Shown: in pieces, positions 49,448 to 60,981 of the stretch
How positions within the stretch are numbered: the first letter of the stretch is position 1
Layout of the letters: every line of letters begins with the position of its first letter
NCBI GenBank assembly: GCA_002897115.2
Contig: BCIH01000009.1
Span: forward strand, 812,415-876,414
Source: Prototheca cutis
Taxonomy: Eukaryota > Chlorophyta > Trebouxiophyceae > Chlorellales > Chlorellaceae
Reading direction: 5' to 3'
Length of the DNA stretch: 64,000 nt
Translations under genes and position numbers: made by a program
Notes under the pieces: model-generated
Databases searched by the model: none
Told to the model about the DNA's origin: nothing
What the model saw: only the letters and a program-made list of their open reading frames with translations

Positions 49448-51327
49448 ATGGAGCAACCATCGACATCGAGAGCCAATACTATGGAGGTACGGGTGCGTAC
49501 GTCTTGCTGAAGAACTGGCCTTTTGGTGTGGGCTGGCCACGGTGCAGCATGAAATCTTGATCACTTCCCCGGACTCTAGCATCCTGCAGGACATGTTTTC
49601 CTCCAGCCTGCAGGCGTCCACCAACGCCTTGCCCCTGAGTGAAAGCAAGTGACATGGGCGCATGTGTTGCTGCTGGATTCTGCAAGACTCTCGAGGGATC
49701 TGTATGGCTGCGTGGTCATGGTCCCTGGGCCGCCACTGGATGTCCTTTGGGGCCCGCGCTTTAGCTCGCACCTGTACACTGGCCCCATTCCTGCAGAATG
49801 GTTGCAGCAACATGGCAAGGACATCATTAAAAAGGGGTTTGCGCGACGGAAACGATACCTTGCCGCATTCTGCATGCGCATCAACGCCGTCACCGGCGGC
49901 AGGCTGGTGGGTGGCGTGCAATTGGATGATGTGCCTGGCTGTCATGCACATCCTTTTTCCAAAGACACTGCTCCATTCATGCAGTCCCTCAGTTTGTCCA
50001 GGGTGCATTGTTTGAAATAAAGCTCCCCATTCCATTGCCGAAACGCTGATACAGGGGGTCCTGGGTGACCTTGACAGCGAAAGCCCAACGATGGTAGTGC
50101 CGCTACCCGAGGGGGCGCTCAAGCTGACAGGTGCACTTGAGACTGCACCATGGGAAATTGGGTGACTGCTGCACAAAGGTTCTTGCAGTCGCTGACAGAC
50201 CTCCCCAAATCATTGCTGTCGGCCAATGTTTTGGGACCAAGCGCTGCCAGTCGCCCTGTCCATCTGCAGGCAAGATCTGTTTTCCGAGGACAAAATACGC
50301 GGTGATGAAGATTGGACCAAAGCACATCCTGTGCGAAGACCTGTTTGATTCGCTGGTACGCTTTTTTGGGGGGGGGTCTCACAAGGTCGCCAGTATACCT
50401 CCCTGGATGGTGAAGATCGCTTGCGCAGCCACCGACCTGACGAATGGGGATGAACCGGAAGACAGAACCCCCTCCAAATGCATCAACGGCAATCCACCTA
50501 CTACCACCCTGTCGCTCTTTCCAGATTGTCTTTGATCAGTACCGGTGGTTGACCCCGGAGGAAGCTGCTGTGGAGCCAGAGGTGGGCCCAGCAGCGAGCC
50601 AGCCAGAGGAGCCTCTCGCAAAGGACGAAACATTACCAGACGCAGAGGAAACAGAGCCGGGTATGAACGTATGTGTGTGTGAGGTTGAGGCAGACAGTGC
50701 AGTGCATTTCGTTGTCCTCACTGCACGCTGCTCATCATTGACCATCGTGCCCGCCCACACCAAGGGACGCCTCCCTCATCGCAGCGTCTCAAAGCACACC
50801 CAAACGCACGCCCAGCCGGAAGCGCCGTGGAAACGATTCGGCATTCAGCCCCCTGGTTTTGACCCCGGAGATGCTGACGTGCGAAGCACTGACACGTCGC
50901 AGAAGCGAGGGGCCAATGGGGGAGGATGGAGTGCCTTCCCTGTCGTTCAGGAAGCGTGAGCCCAATTGGGAGAGCTCCCCGGAGGTCCTCCAGAGCAGGC
51001 CCAAGCGACGAGCTGTCGCCAACCGGACTGTTTTTTCAGGTGTGGCAGGAATTGGATTGCAGTGGGAAAGAGAAGAAGTGGGGCGTCCGTTCATGCAACG
51101 CCCGTGGCTTGATACTCGTCTATGGAATGTGCTGGGAAGGGCGTGTGTGCTGCACTGGAGCGCTGGGTGTTTGCCAAGCTCGTGGCAATCCCACATCTGT
51201 ACTCCTCTGAATCTCGACAGATGGCACGTCCTCGGAAGCCAGCAGCAGCTCTGGATCAGATTCCTCTGGCTCCGAGAGTGGCAGCTCCGGATCGGAATCA
51301 GATCGCGCTGGAGGCGGCAGCGACTGA
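49448..51327 (+). CDS. Predicted nuclear protein, possibly BIN4-like (topoisomerase VI partner)
   Basis: Eight exons (49448-49486, 49590-49648, 49687-49906, 50055-50130, 50270-50355, 50525-50660, 50785-51039, 51221-51327), all phases matching, encode 325 aa. A globular N-terminal half contains LGDLDSESPTMVVPLPEG, then LKLTGKICFPRTKYAVMKIG and EDLFDSLIVF. This resembles the central region of plant BIN4 (DLSGD... then LDLKG... PSRTFCVV... FGQTEAKIEAIM...), a DNA-binding partner of topoisomerase VI, but only in outline. The C-terminal half is acidic, then basic (STPKRTPSRKRRG, a likely nuclear signal), and ends in a Ser/Gly/Asp-rich tail. I am fairly sure of the gene model and unsure of the function. 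A profile search against the BIN4 family would decide it. It lies between RAD50 and CTU1 on the same strand. Confidence 0.6.
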
Positions 51328-51543
51328 TTGCAGAGACCGATTGCAACTTTCCTTTCACAGGCTTGATCGCGACCACGACAAGTCGGTGCATCCCGAGGAT
51401 AAAATTGTGAACCAATTCAATTCCAGGCCGAGCCTCGCTCAAGAAATGGGCTCGGACACCATCCTCAATTTCAGTGCACTGGACGGACAGCGATATGGGT
51501 TGCGCTTAATTTACGGCGATGGCATAGAGCAACGTGTGGCAGG

Positions 51544-53719
51544 ATGAAGCGCTGTGTCCGGTGCAAGGAAAAGGCCGCCGCCCTCCGCAGGCCGAAGAAC
51601 ATGGACGAAGTCTGCAAGGACTGCTTCTTCGAACTCATAGAGCTGGAGGTCCATGAAACAATTCAAGCTACTGGAATTTTTCGCGCAGGAGAGAGGGTGG
51701 CCGTTGGGGCCAGTGGCGGCAAGGACTCCACCGTGCTCGCCCATATCCTGACCACCCTCAACCGCCGATACAAGTGAGGGTGCATGGATGCTTCTTGCTT
51801 GGGGTCCTGGGCCGAGCAGATGCATGTCACAGCCGCTCTATGCATGCCGTCCTGTCTTGCTGGTTTCTTCGATAAAGGTGAATGCAGGACAGAGGCGCTT
51901 GCTTAACCCAACCCTAGAACACCCTTCTTCCGGTGACAGCTATGGGCTGGATCTGGTGCTGCTGTCCATCGACGAGGGCATCAAGGGGTACAGGGACGAT
52001 AGCCTGGAGACAGTGAAACGAAACGAGCAGCAATACAAGGTTTGCGGTGTGCACGCTTTCTTTCTTTTCTCCCCCTTGCCATCGACTCTGGCCGATGCAG
52101 CCTCCTGTATTGCAAGACACAGGGCTTGCTGATAAGGCCTTCCTCCGACCCAATCCAATCACAGATTCCACTGACGGTGTGTTCTTACAAGGACCTGTAT
52201 GGCTGGACAATGGATGAGATTGTCGAGAAGATTGGGACCAAGAACAACTGCACATTCTGCGGCGTGTTCCGGCGTCAGGTGGGTGGGGTGCTGTCGGGGT
52301 TGGTTGGAGGGTGGGCAGCCGCAGTCTCCATAAGAACTGCCTGCTGTCCAGCAGCATTGCAGTGCTTGGGGCTGGGAAGGAGTGCAGTGCACGTTGATAT
52401 ACAATCCGCCCACCCTGACTGGTTTTATTGCAGGCGCTGGATCGAGGGGCGGCTCTTCTCAAGGCCGACAAGATTGCCACGGGGCACAACGCTGATGACA
52501 TGGCCGAGACCGTGCTTCTCAACTTTCTGAGGGCAGACCTCTCACGGCGAGTTGGCGGCGGTGGGGGCGTGGGGGCTGGGGCTCGGAGGGGAGGGAAGCG
52601 AGCGAGCCTGGGGGAGGAGTCTTGTCGAGGCGCAGGCCCTGTGTGAATGTGATCAGCTGCATGATCTTGTGCGGTCGAGTAGCCTCGTGTCAACCCTGCT
52701 GCCCGGCTTTCTTTGCCATCCCCTCCAGGCTAGGGCGGTGCACCAGCATCATCACGGGGGCTGACTCCTCGTTACCCCGGGTCAAGCCGCTCAAATACGT
52801 GTACGAGAAGGAGATTGTGATGTATGCCTATTTCAAGGACCTCGACTACTTTAGTACAGGTGTTTTGGGTGGTGACAGTGGCGATAGGGTACGGTGGGTA
52901 GTGAGATTCATGTCTGCGCCGGGCGTGCGACGCAGCCAACCAATAATCACGGTGCCCACCGCCACCCTTGCCCATCGTATGCAGAATGTACATACTCTCC
53001 CTTTGCGGCACGAGGACTGGCAAGAGAGTTCATCAAGGATCTAGAGGTCGGTCCTTTGGTTGGGGCGGATGCTTGGGGAAGGGGCAGGGCCAGATCGGAT
53101 GTGTGCGGTGCCTCGATGGGGCTGGGCTTCCAGCCACCTCGTGATGACATCCGGAACACTTGGTCATGAGGCTGCTCTTCCTTGGCAGTACGACAGCAAC
53201 GTCACTGAAATCCATTTTCATTTGGCCGGCATGAGGGATGTGAACACCAGGCAGCCATTGCATCCTTCGATTCAACCAACAGGCCGCCCGTCCAAGAGCC
53301 ATTCTGGACTTGATTTCGGCGGCCGAGCAGTTTAGGGCCGCAGATGAAGATAAGGCGCCGGCATCGCAGCCAGGGGCCTGCACGCGGTGTGGATACCTGT
53401 CCAGCCAGGTCAGTTGTGTCTTGGCTGTGGGTGGGAGTGCAGGGGGGAGGGAAGTTCACTGCACTCCCGAACTCCTGGTGCATAATGTTGTAGGACGACA
53501 GCAAATACATGCCGTCGCAGCCACGTATCTGTGCCAATCAGTCTGCCCCTCCCCCGTTCAACCCTTCCTCAGGCTGTGTGCAAGGCATGCCTGCTGCTCG
53601 AGGGTCTGAACGGGCAGCGGCCGGGGCTCGGGGTCGGCCGGGCCAGGCAAGCTTCGAGCCGTGGGACCTCACAGCGAGCACAAATACACATCCACTCGGC
53701 AGAGAATGGCGGGGTCTAA
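51544..53719 (+). CDS. CTU1: Cytoplasmic tRNA 2-thiolation protein 1 (CTU1/NCS6)
   Basis: Eight exons (51544-51773, 51940-52039, 52165-52278, 52434-52546, 52729-52859, 52985-53046, 53283-53408, 53573-53719) encode 340 aa. With CTU2 it thiolates U34 of tRNA-Lys, -Glu and -Gln using sulfur from URM1. Seen: N-terminal zinc cysteines (CVRC at 4-7, CKDC at 24-27), PP-loop SGGKDST at 57-63, [12 protein letters not shown] with the catalytic Cys pair, [45 protein letters not shown] and a second zinc pair ([19 protein letters not shown]). Intron 4 starts with GCGAGT; no GT choice keeps the conserved join to [11 protein letters not shown]. The start is the first Met, directly before the conserved cysteines, only 216 bp after the previous gene. 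Confidence 0.96.
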
Positions 53720-54581
53720 GCCGAATACCTGCAATTGATTTGCATGCCAGTGATGAACTAGATAATATTTTGTCAAGGAATTGGCGACCGGCTCCGGTGG
53801 CTCTGAACACCCACCCAACCCACACTGGAGGCCAGAATCCCAACGCATGGTCTTAGTGCCAAACCATTGAAACACGCTCCGCTGTAGGAAAGACATCCGG
53901 TGCAACATCAAGCGGCTGCCCTGCCAGTGCATTCCATCTCTCCCATGGGTCGTACGCCCTGATCCATCCAGCGAATGGGGCACGCTTCTTGCCATCACGG
54001 GTTCTCCGGCGACTCAATGTTCTCCGCGCACATCCAACAGAGATTCCCGATCCCAAACTCTGCCAAAAGAGCTTCAATACATGTAAATGAAAAGGAAAAA
54101 AGCCCGGTTTGTGAGGTTGTCCGTGGCGATCGGAGTTTGGGCCAACCGGGAATTGGCCGTGTGCCCCTTCAAAGCTGGAGTGAATGGCAGCACAACTACA
54201 CCCGGGGTTGAGGAACCCTTCTCGTCATGCATTGCGCTTCTGCATCGGGAAATGGCGTTTGTAAAGTCCAGAAATAGCTGAGTGTGACGAGTGGCAGCCC
54301 AGGCGGGATCTTTCATGGGTTGTCAGATGGCCCCCTGATCCAGCGCACTCCGCGCCGGGGACCCTCGTGTGGAGCGCGGAATATTTCGTCTCGGATGTCA
54401 GCATGCCTCCCCACTGGGCAATCTCATTTCTATTCCATGTTGCAAAATTCATTGTCAATGAAGAATGGAAGTGCATGGCGAACGTGCTGGTGACGAGGAT
54501 AGTCCTCGTGGAGTGAAGCCCTATTAAGCCCCACAGGCACAGGGTCTCTTCGGGGCCCCTGCCCGGGGGCGTGCAGCAACC
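53720..54581. other. Intergenic, CTU1 3' flank and antiporter promoter
   Basis: 862 bp without a credible coding frame on either strand. Long antisense frames here use unfavoured codons and match nothing. Confidence 0.5.
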
Positions 54582-57500
54582 ATGTCGCTGGCAGGGGACT
54601 TCTCTAACTACACTGCTGCTCAGTGTTTCTCGATTGCGGAGACTGAGCAGCAGGTGGCATGCTCGGCACAGCATCTGAACCTTACGAACCCACCATCCGT
54701 ATATGGCTACGAACACTACGAGCAGCTGTGGCTCTCCACAGCCTGCCTGCTCTGGAACGTCACGACTGGCCACCGAGTGCGCGTTCATGGTGAGTAGGCG
54801 CGATCAAGGGATCCGGGGGCATCTGGCGACCTGGCTCCCAGGGTTCTTGAAGCTGGTCTCCCTCGTCCTGGGGTTTGATCTCTTGTCAGGCCCCCCGCTT
54901 TGGTCTCGGGACCCCCCTGGAAGGCGGTCAACACCAGGCCCCACCACCCCACCCCTTCGCCCCCTCGCGCAGATGATTTTGTGTGGTGCTCCGTGCCGCT
55001 GTCGGCTCAGGACGCTTTTCTTTTTGTGGGCTTGGCACTGTTGGTTATGAGCACACTGTTCGGGAAGCTGTCGGCAGTCTGGGTGCTCATCACAGGCACG
55101 TGGACTCGAGATGGGAGAGTGTTGGGAAGATTGCTTTGCCTTGTTTGTTTGCTGCAGAGGCTGTTCCCGCCATCAATGCATTCGTCTGTTGATGGTATAG
55201 GTCGTGGGCAGCTTGTATGGTAAAGGAGTTTTCTTGTGGCCTTGGGGTATGGATGGCGTCCAGTCTGAGCGTCGGACAGGCCTTGTTCACCCCGGAAATC
55301 CCCCCCCATTTCAATTGCACAGGTGGCATCGTCGGTATTATCAACTGGCAGGTGAACTTGGGCCTGATCTCCAATGCCATCAGCATATGGTGCGACGGTT
55401 GTTTGGGCCAGGGAGCCTGCATTTGTGGCTGGGGAACAGGGTGTGTGGGTTGTGCGGGCAGCGGCAAATTTTAAATTTTTTTTGGGGGGGTTCGCTGAAC
55501 AATCAAAGATCCTTGGGACCCCACACACGACCAATGCACACCCCTTGCACACCCGCAGGCTGAACATTGAGCCGCCGGATCTGTTCTTCTACGCCTTCCT
55601 GCCGCCGTTATTAGTAGATTCAGCTATACGAATTGATTTTTTCATGTTCAAGAAGGTGCGTTGGGTAGTTGATTTGCTTCTTCTGGTTGGTCGTGCATCG
55701 ACGGGCTCCAGCATCCCCAAACCACAAGGCTCTGGCAAATTAAGACCATTTCCTCTCTCTCCTGCAGCTGAGCCTGCACGCAGTGATGATGGCGTTCGTG
55801 ATGGTGGTGCTTTCTGCCCTTATCCTGACGCCGCTGATCCTGTTTGTCCTGGGGTTCCAGGACCGTGGGTGGTCTTGGGTGCACGGAGCCCTGTTTGCCA
55901 GCATGATTGCACCCACCGACGCTTTAGCAGCTGCCGCCATCCTCAAGCAAGGTCTGTTGGCGGTGATGGTGGTGGTTATATGGTGGCTGGTGGGGGGGAG
56001 AGGGCCTTGCCATGAATACTGGTGGGTGCTTGTCTGGGTTTGAACCCGCACGAACGAACTGGGGTACGCTGCTGGGCGAACGAGAGAAAGGGCACAAAAT
56101 CCGCCAATATGCACACATGCACCCAAAATGTAATAGGTGGCGGCCCCGAGCGCCTGGTGGTGCTGATGGAGGCTGAGGCTCTTCTGAACGACGCATCGGC
56201 CATCACGCTGTTTGAGGTGTTCATGCACGTCATCGAGGAGCACATCAACCCTGCCATGCCCTACCCCTCGGTCTGGAGTGTGCTGCCAACCATCATCACC
56301 CAGACCCTCAAGTAAGAGAATACTGTGGATGGGTGGGTGTGTGTTTTGGGGGGGACTGCGCGAGTACAGGCCGGCGGTTTAGACCCCGGGCGACACCTCC
56401 AACCCCTGATCTCGTTCCATGCTTGCTCAAAACCCCAAACGACAGGCTGGCTGGCATCGGGTTTGGCATCGGGCTGGCCATGTCCTGGTGCACCTTCCAC
56501 TTTCTGCACTGGCTGCGCTGGCGAGGGGCCAAGCCCTATGTTGAGAACAGCGTCATCATCGCAGTCGCATACCTGTCCTTTTACGTCGCCAACGATCCAG
56601 CTGGGGCAAGTTCTTTTTGGTGGCGGTGGTGGGGGTGGGGGGTTGTGGCACCAGAGATGGCTTTCCCCAGTCACTCCATCTCCGTCCCTTCAACTGCCAC
56701 ATCCACTCAACAACCAATAAATAAATGAATCAGGGTTCTGGCGTGATTTCGGTGGTGGTGTTTGGACTGTATGGCAACATGACTTCCAAGTGGGGCATGC
56801 TGTCGTCGGCAGAGGAGAGCGGCTCGTTTGATGCAGGTGTGGGGTATGTGTGCCGGTTGTTCTCTTGCTTGCGGGGCCGGGGGTTCACGGCGCTAGGGCG
56901 GCATGCACCCATGGCGGTGTGGCCTGTGAGCACTCCCTCGCTTGCTAATTCCTTTCTTTCTTCCCGAGCGCAGTGTGGGATGCCATCACGTTTTCGGCCA
57001 ACGGCCTGGTGTTCTTCTGGTCCGGTATTGCGGCGGTGAACTACACCGTCAAGTGAGTGCTTTTGGTGTCACGGGGTTTGGGCACAGCCACAACCCTGCC
57101 TCCCCACATGACGAATCCATTACATAACCCCCTCCCAAAAAACGTACCCGACGCAGCTCGGTGGCCATCCTGAACAACACGGCGTGGAGCTATGCCGCCA
57201 TCCCACTGATCTGGGTGTTTATGTTTTTCATCCGTGCGGGGTGCCTTGTGCTCTTCAATCCCATCTTCAAATGGGTCGGCGAAGGTAGGCATTGGTGTGT
57301 GGGTTTTTATTGGGGGTGACAGGGGGCTGGTTTGGGGGAGTTTCGCGCTTTTGGGCTCCTTTGCAGAGAGAAAGGCGGGAGACGCACTCCATGCAAACAG
57401 CTACACAAACGCCTGGACAAACCCTGTTTAAAAAAAAAATCCAATGCACAGCGCTGTCCGGCGCGGACATCATCTTCACCAGCTGGTGTGGCCTGCGCGG

Positions 57501-60500
57501 AGCGGTATCCCTGATCATGGTCGCCGACTTTGTGTCCAACAGGTCTGTCGCTGGGTTGGCGGGCTGCCTGTATGTCATTCTTGTCTGTCAATGAGTCATC
57601 TTCTTCCAGCACAACAGCAGAAAGGATTGAGACCCTATTCTGAACCCCCCCCCCCCCCCCCCCTCCACCACCCCTCCACACACACACGCCGACAAAAACA
57701 ACAGTCAATTCCACTTGGGCGACCGCAACAACCCCAACGACCCATACACCGTGCTGAACGCGGTGAACGCCGACATCAGCCTGTGGACCAGCGCGTTTGT
57801 CCTGCTGACCCTCGTGGTCAACGCGCCGTTCATCGGTCAGATAATGGTCCTGCTGCGCCTCAACCGCATCCCCTGGGAAAAGCGGGTCATGCGCTACAAG
57901 GCCAAGCGTGCGCTGGAGCGGTTCACGGTGGGGGCGCTGGCGGCGCTGAAGGAAGATGACGACGAATTCCTCCAGGGCGCCAACTGGGAGGCGGTGCTCG
58001 CCTACGTCGACATGTCTAAATCGATGAAACAATTCGAGCTGCCCAGCAAGAAGACAGAGACCAATCCCGATTTTGAACCCGGTATGTTTGGGGTGCTCCA
58101 TGCAAGGGCCACTTTTTCGTGCGTAAAGTCCAAAAATATGAAATCATCCCCCCCCTTCGTGAACAACCCCCCCCCCCCCCCCCCCAAAAAAAAAAAAAAA
58201 AANNNNNNNNNNNNNNNNNNNNNNNNNNNNNNNNNNNNNNNNNNNNNNNNNNNNNNNNNNNNNNNNNNNNNNNNNNNNNNNNNNNNNNNNNNNNNNNNNN
58301 NNNNNNNAAAACCCCCCCCCCCCCCCCCCAAAAAAAAAAAAAAAAACCCCGAAATAGGTGTACGTGGACTGATGAAGCGGGTCAAGTCGGCGATGCTGAG
58401 TCGGTTCACAGACAAGGAGACGAATGTGCTGGGGGAGATGCGGGACATGATCCCCGGGTTGCGACGCCAGACCGGGGACCGCGCCGGCGTGGCCCCCCCG
58501 GCGATGACCCCGGCGACGCTGGGCACTGTCAGGACTTGCGAGGACGACGGGTCGCCGCACGGCGTGCTGCACGATTCGCAGCGGTCTCCTGCAAGTGCGG
58601 GGGGGTATGCCAGCGACACCTCCAGTTCCGGGTCGAGCTCCGCGTTTACGATGTCTGATCTGTCGGAGATGGCTGCAGAAGCCGAGGGCGAGATCCCCTA
58701 CTTGAAGAAAAACAAGGGCTTTGTCGCGGGCCTGTGGCCTGGCGGTGGTGGGTCGTCCCCAGAATCCGAGTCGGGCGACATCGAGATGGGCATCGGCGGT
58801 GGCCGGACGGGCAACAGCAAAACAAACGGTGCAGCAGGGGCATTTGGGCCGCCGGGAGCGCGCATCTCGACGGAGCGTCCGCTGCTCACGCCCCGGCCCT
58901 CGCCCGCAGGCAGCGGCAGGGGTGGGGCTGGTGGCTTTGGCGGTGGGAGTGTCGAGGAAGAAGCAGGCGGTGGTGTGACTGCTGGCGCTGCGAGCGCAGT
59001 TGCCGCCGCACATGCCCCCGGCACCAACGCCGGGGTACCCACCATGAGAGCTGTGCCACAGGATAAGGAGCTGGAACATGAGCTGTACTACAGCACATTG
59101 CCCGCCGGCGGAGCGGCGGAGTTGGGTGCCGCGGTGCGGGATGTCCTCCGGCGCAGCAGCCTCAAGGGCAGCACCCCTGGCCGCGGGCCCTCTGGCACCG
59201 AGACCCCCGATGTCTTGGAAGCAGGTGGAGGCCAGATGCCCGCCCCAGGTCCGGGAGGGATGGACGCGCAGGCGGTGCACGAGGCGTATTACAGTTCGAT
59301 GCCCGCGGCGCTGGGCGCCGCGCTGGGTCGTGAACTCCGTGAACGCCTCAGCCGTCGGTCGCAGGAGCCCGAGGCCGAGGAGGAGCAGTTGGCAGTTGTG
59401 CACTCTTCTGCTGGCAGCGGTGGCGGCGGCACGGAGAACGAGCCTGGAGATGGCGAGACAATTGAACCACCCCTCAGCACTGCATCGTCGCCCGCAGAGC
59501 AAGCAGAACCGCAAGACGACGGCGGCGCAGCTTCCTCATCCCTCCCCCTCGACCATGGCGATTCGTCCGAGTCGGCGGCGCCAAAGATCGACTACTACAG
59601 CAGCATGCCCGCGGCGATTGGCCGTCAGTTGGCCAAGGAACTCGCCGAGCGCCTCCGCAAGGAAACTGGCGAGCCCATCGGTGCTGGTGCTGCCGATGAG
59701 ACGACGGCGACGACGGAGCCAGAGAAAGGCAAGCAGCCTGCGGCCACTGCGTCGGAGCCTCCCGCGGACGCAGCACCGGCGAGGATGAAGGCGCTGCTGG
59801 GCGATGCCGGCGACGACCAAGTCAACGATGACGAAGCCGCCGACGATGGCAATGAAGATGAGGCTGCGGCGTCACGGCTGACGCCTATGGCCGGGAAGAA
59901 ACTGCAGGCGGAGCTGGCCAAGCTTCTCCAGACAGGCAAGAAGAAGCCGGCCATCGGCGGCGGCCGGGCACTGTCCACCATCTTTGACGGCCAAGAGCCT
60001 GCCGAGCTCGATAAAGCCGTGGGGTCACAGCCGCGCAGTTTGTCTGACCCTCGGATGCAGACGCCCTTTGGGGGTGCCTCTGCAAAGGCTGCAGAGGAGG
60101 GGGCGATTGGTGGCGAGGAGGCTGAACGACACGGGGGGGAGAGTGATGAACCGTCCAACAGCCTGGCAAGGGCGGCCTCGGCCGAGGAGGCACCATCCGC
60201 CAGCAAGGTGGCAGCCGCAACAAGCTCCCAGCCAACAGAATCCGGACTGCCACTGGATGCCGCATCCACGATGCCGGCCAGGTTTGGGAAGAACCTGCAG
60301 GAACAGCTGTTCAAGGAGCTGGCCCGCCAGGAGCAGGCCGGTGGCGAGACGTCGGGATCTGCCCGCAGCGGGACCAAGCCCCCCCTGCCGCCCAGCGCCG
60401 GTGAGTAATATGGGGTGCACTTTTTTTGGTGGGGGGCCGCCATTGATGTGTGTGTTGTCTTTTCTAAGGAGAGGAGCGTTCTTATTGACCCTGAACCAAG

Positions 60501-60845
60501 CGAGCAGCTGCTCAGCAACAATCCTGTCCTTCCCACGATCCTTGCTTTCTTCTCTGCTGCTGCAGCACCACGCGACCGGCGGACGGTCAATTGGGACGTC
60601 CACACAACTGTCTCTGGCGTATCTGGTGAGTCCTAGTGGGTTTGAAGAGTGCACGTCAGTGTGGGCATTGGGTGCTCTCTGTCTGTCTGCTTGTGTGTGC
60701 TTCAATTCACCGACCCCGATTGCATTCCATTTGACCCCGGCAGGTCGGAAGCTGGCTTCGGAGCTCGCCCGTTCGAGGCTGGCGCGGGAGGACTCTGGCT
60801 CGCTAGCCCCGGCCAGCAGCCTCAAGAAGAAGGTGTGTGTGTGTG

Positions 60846-60878
<33 letters not shown>

Positions 60879-60881
60879 GTG

Positions 60882-60914
<33 letters not shown>

Positions 60915-60917
60915 GTG

Positions 60918-60981
<64 letters not shown>

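Noticed and set aside
49313..50176. 287-codon minus-strand open frame
   Set aside because: It runs antisense to spliced exons of the 49448-51327 gene, and codon use favours the plus strand.
54225..54788. 187-codon minus-strand frame before the antiporter
   Set aside because: It overlaps the antiporter start exon in antisense and uses unfavoured codons.
55158..55190. Extra antiporter exon encoding EAVPAINAF
   Set aside because: Phase-compatible at its 5' side but it meets a stop. Joining exon 2 directly to 55323 gives the expected second membrane helix.
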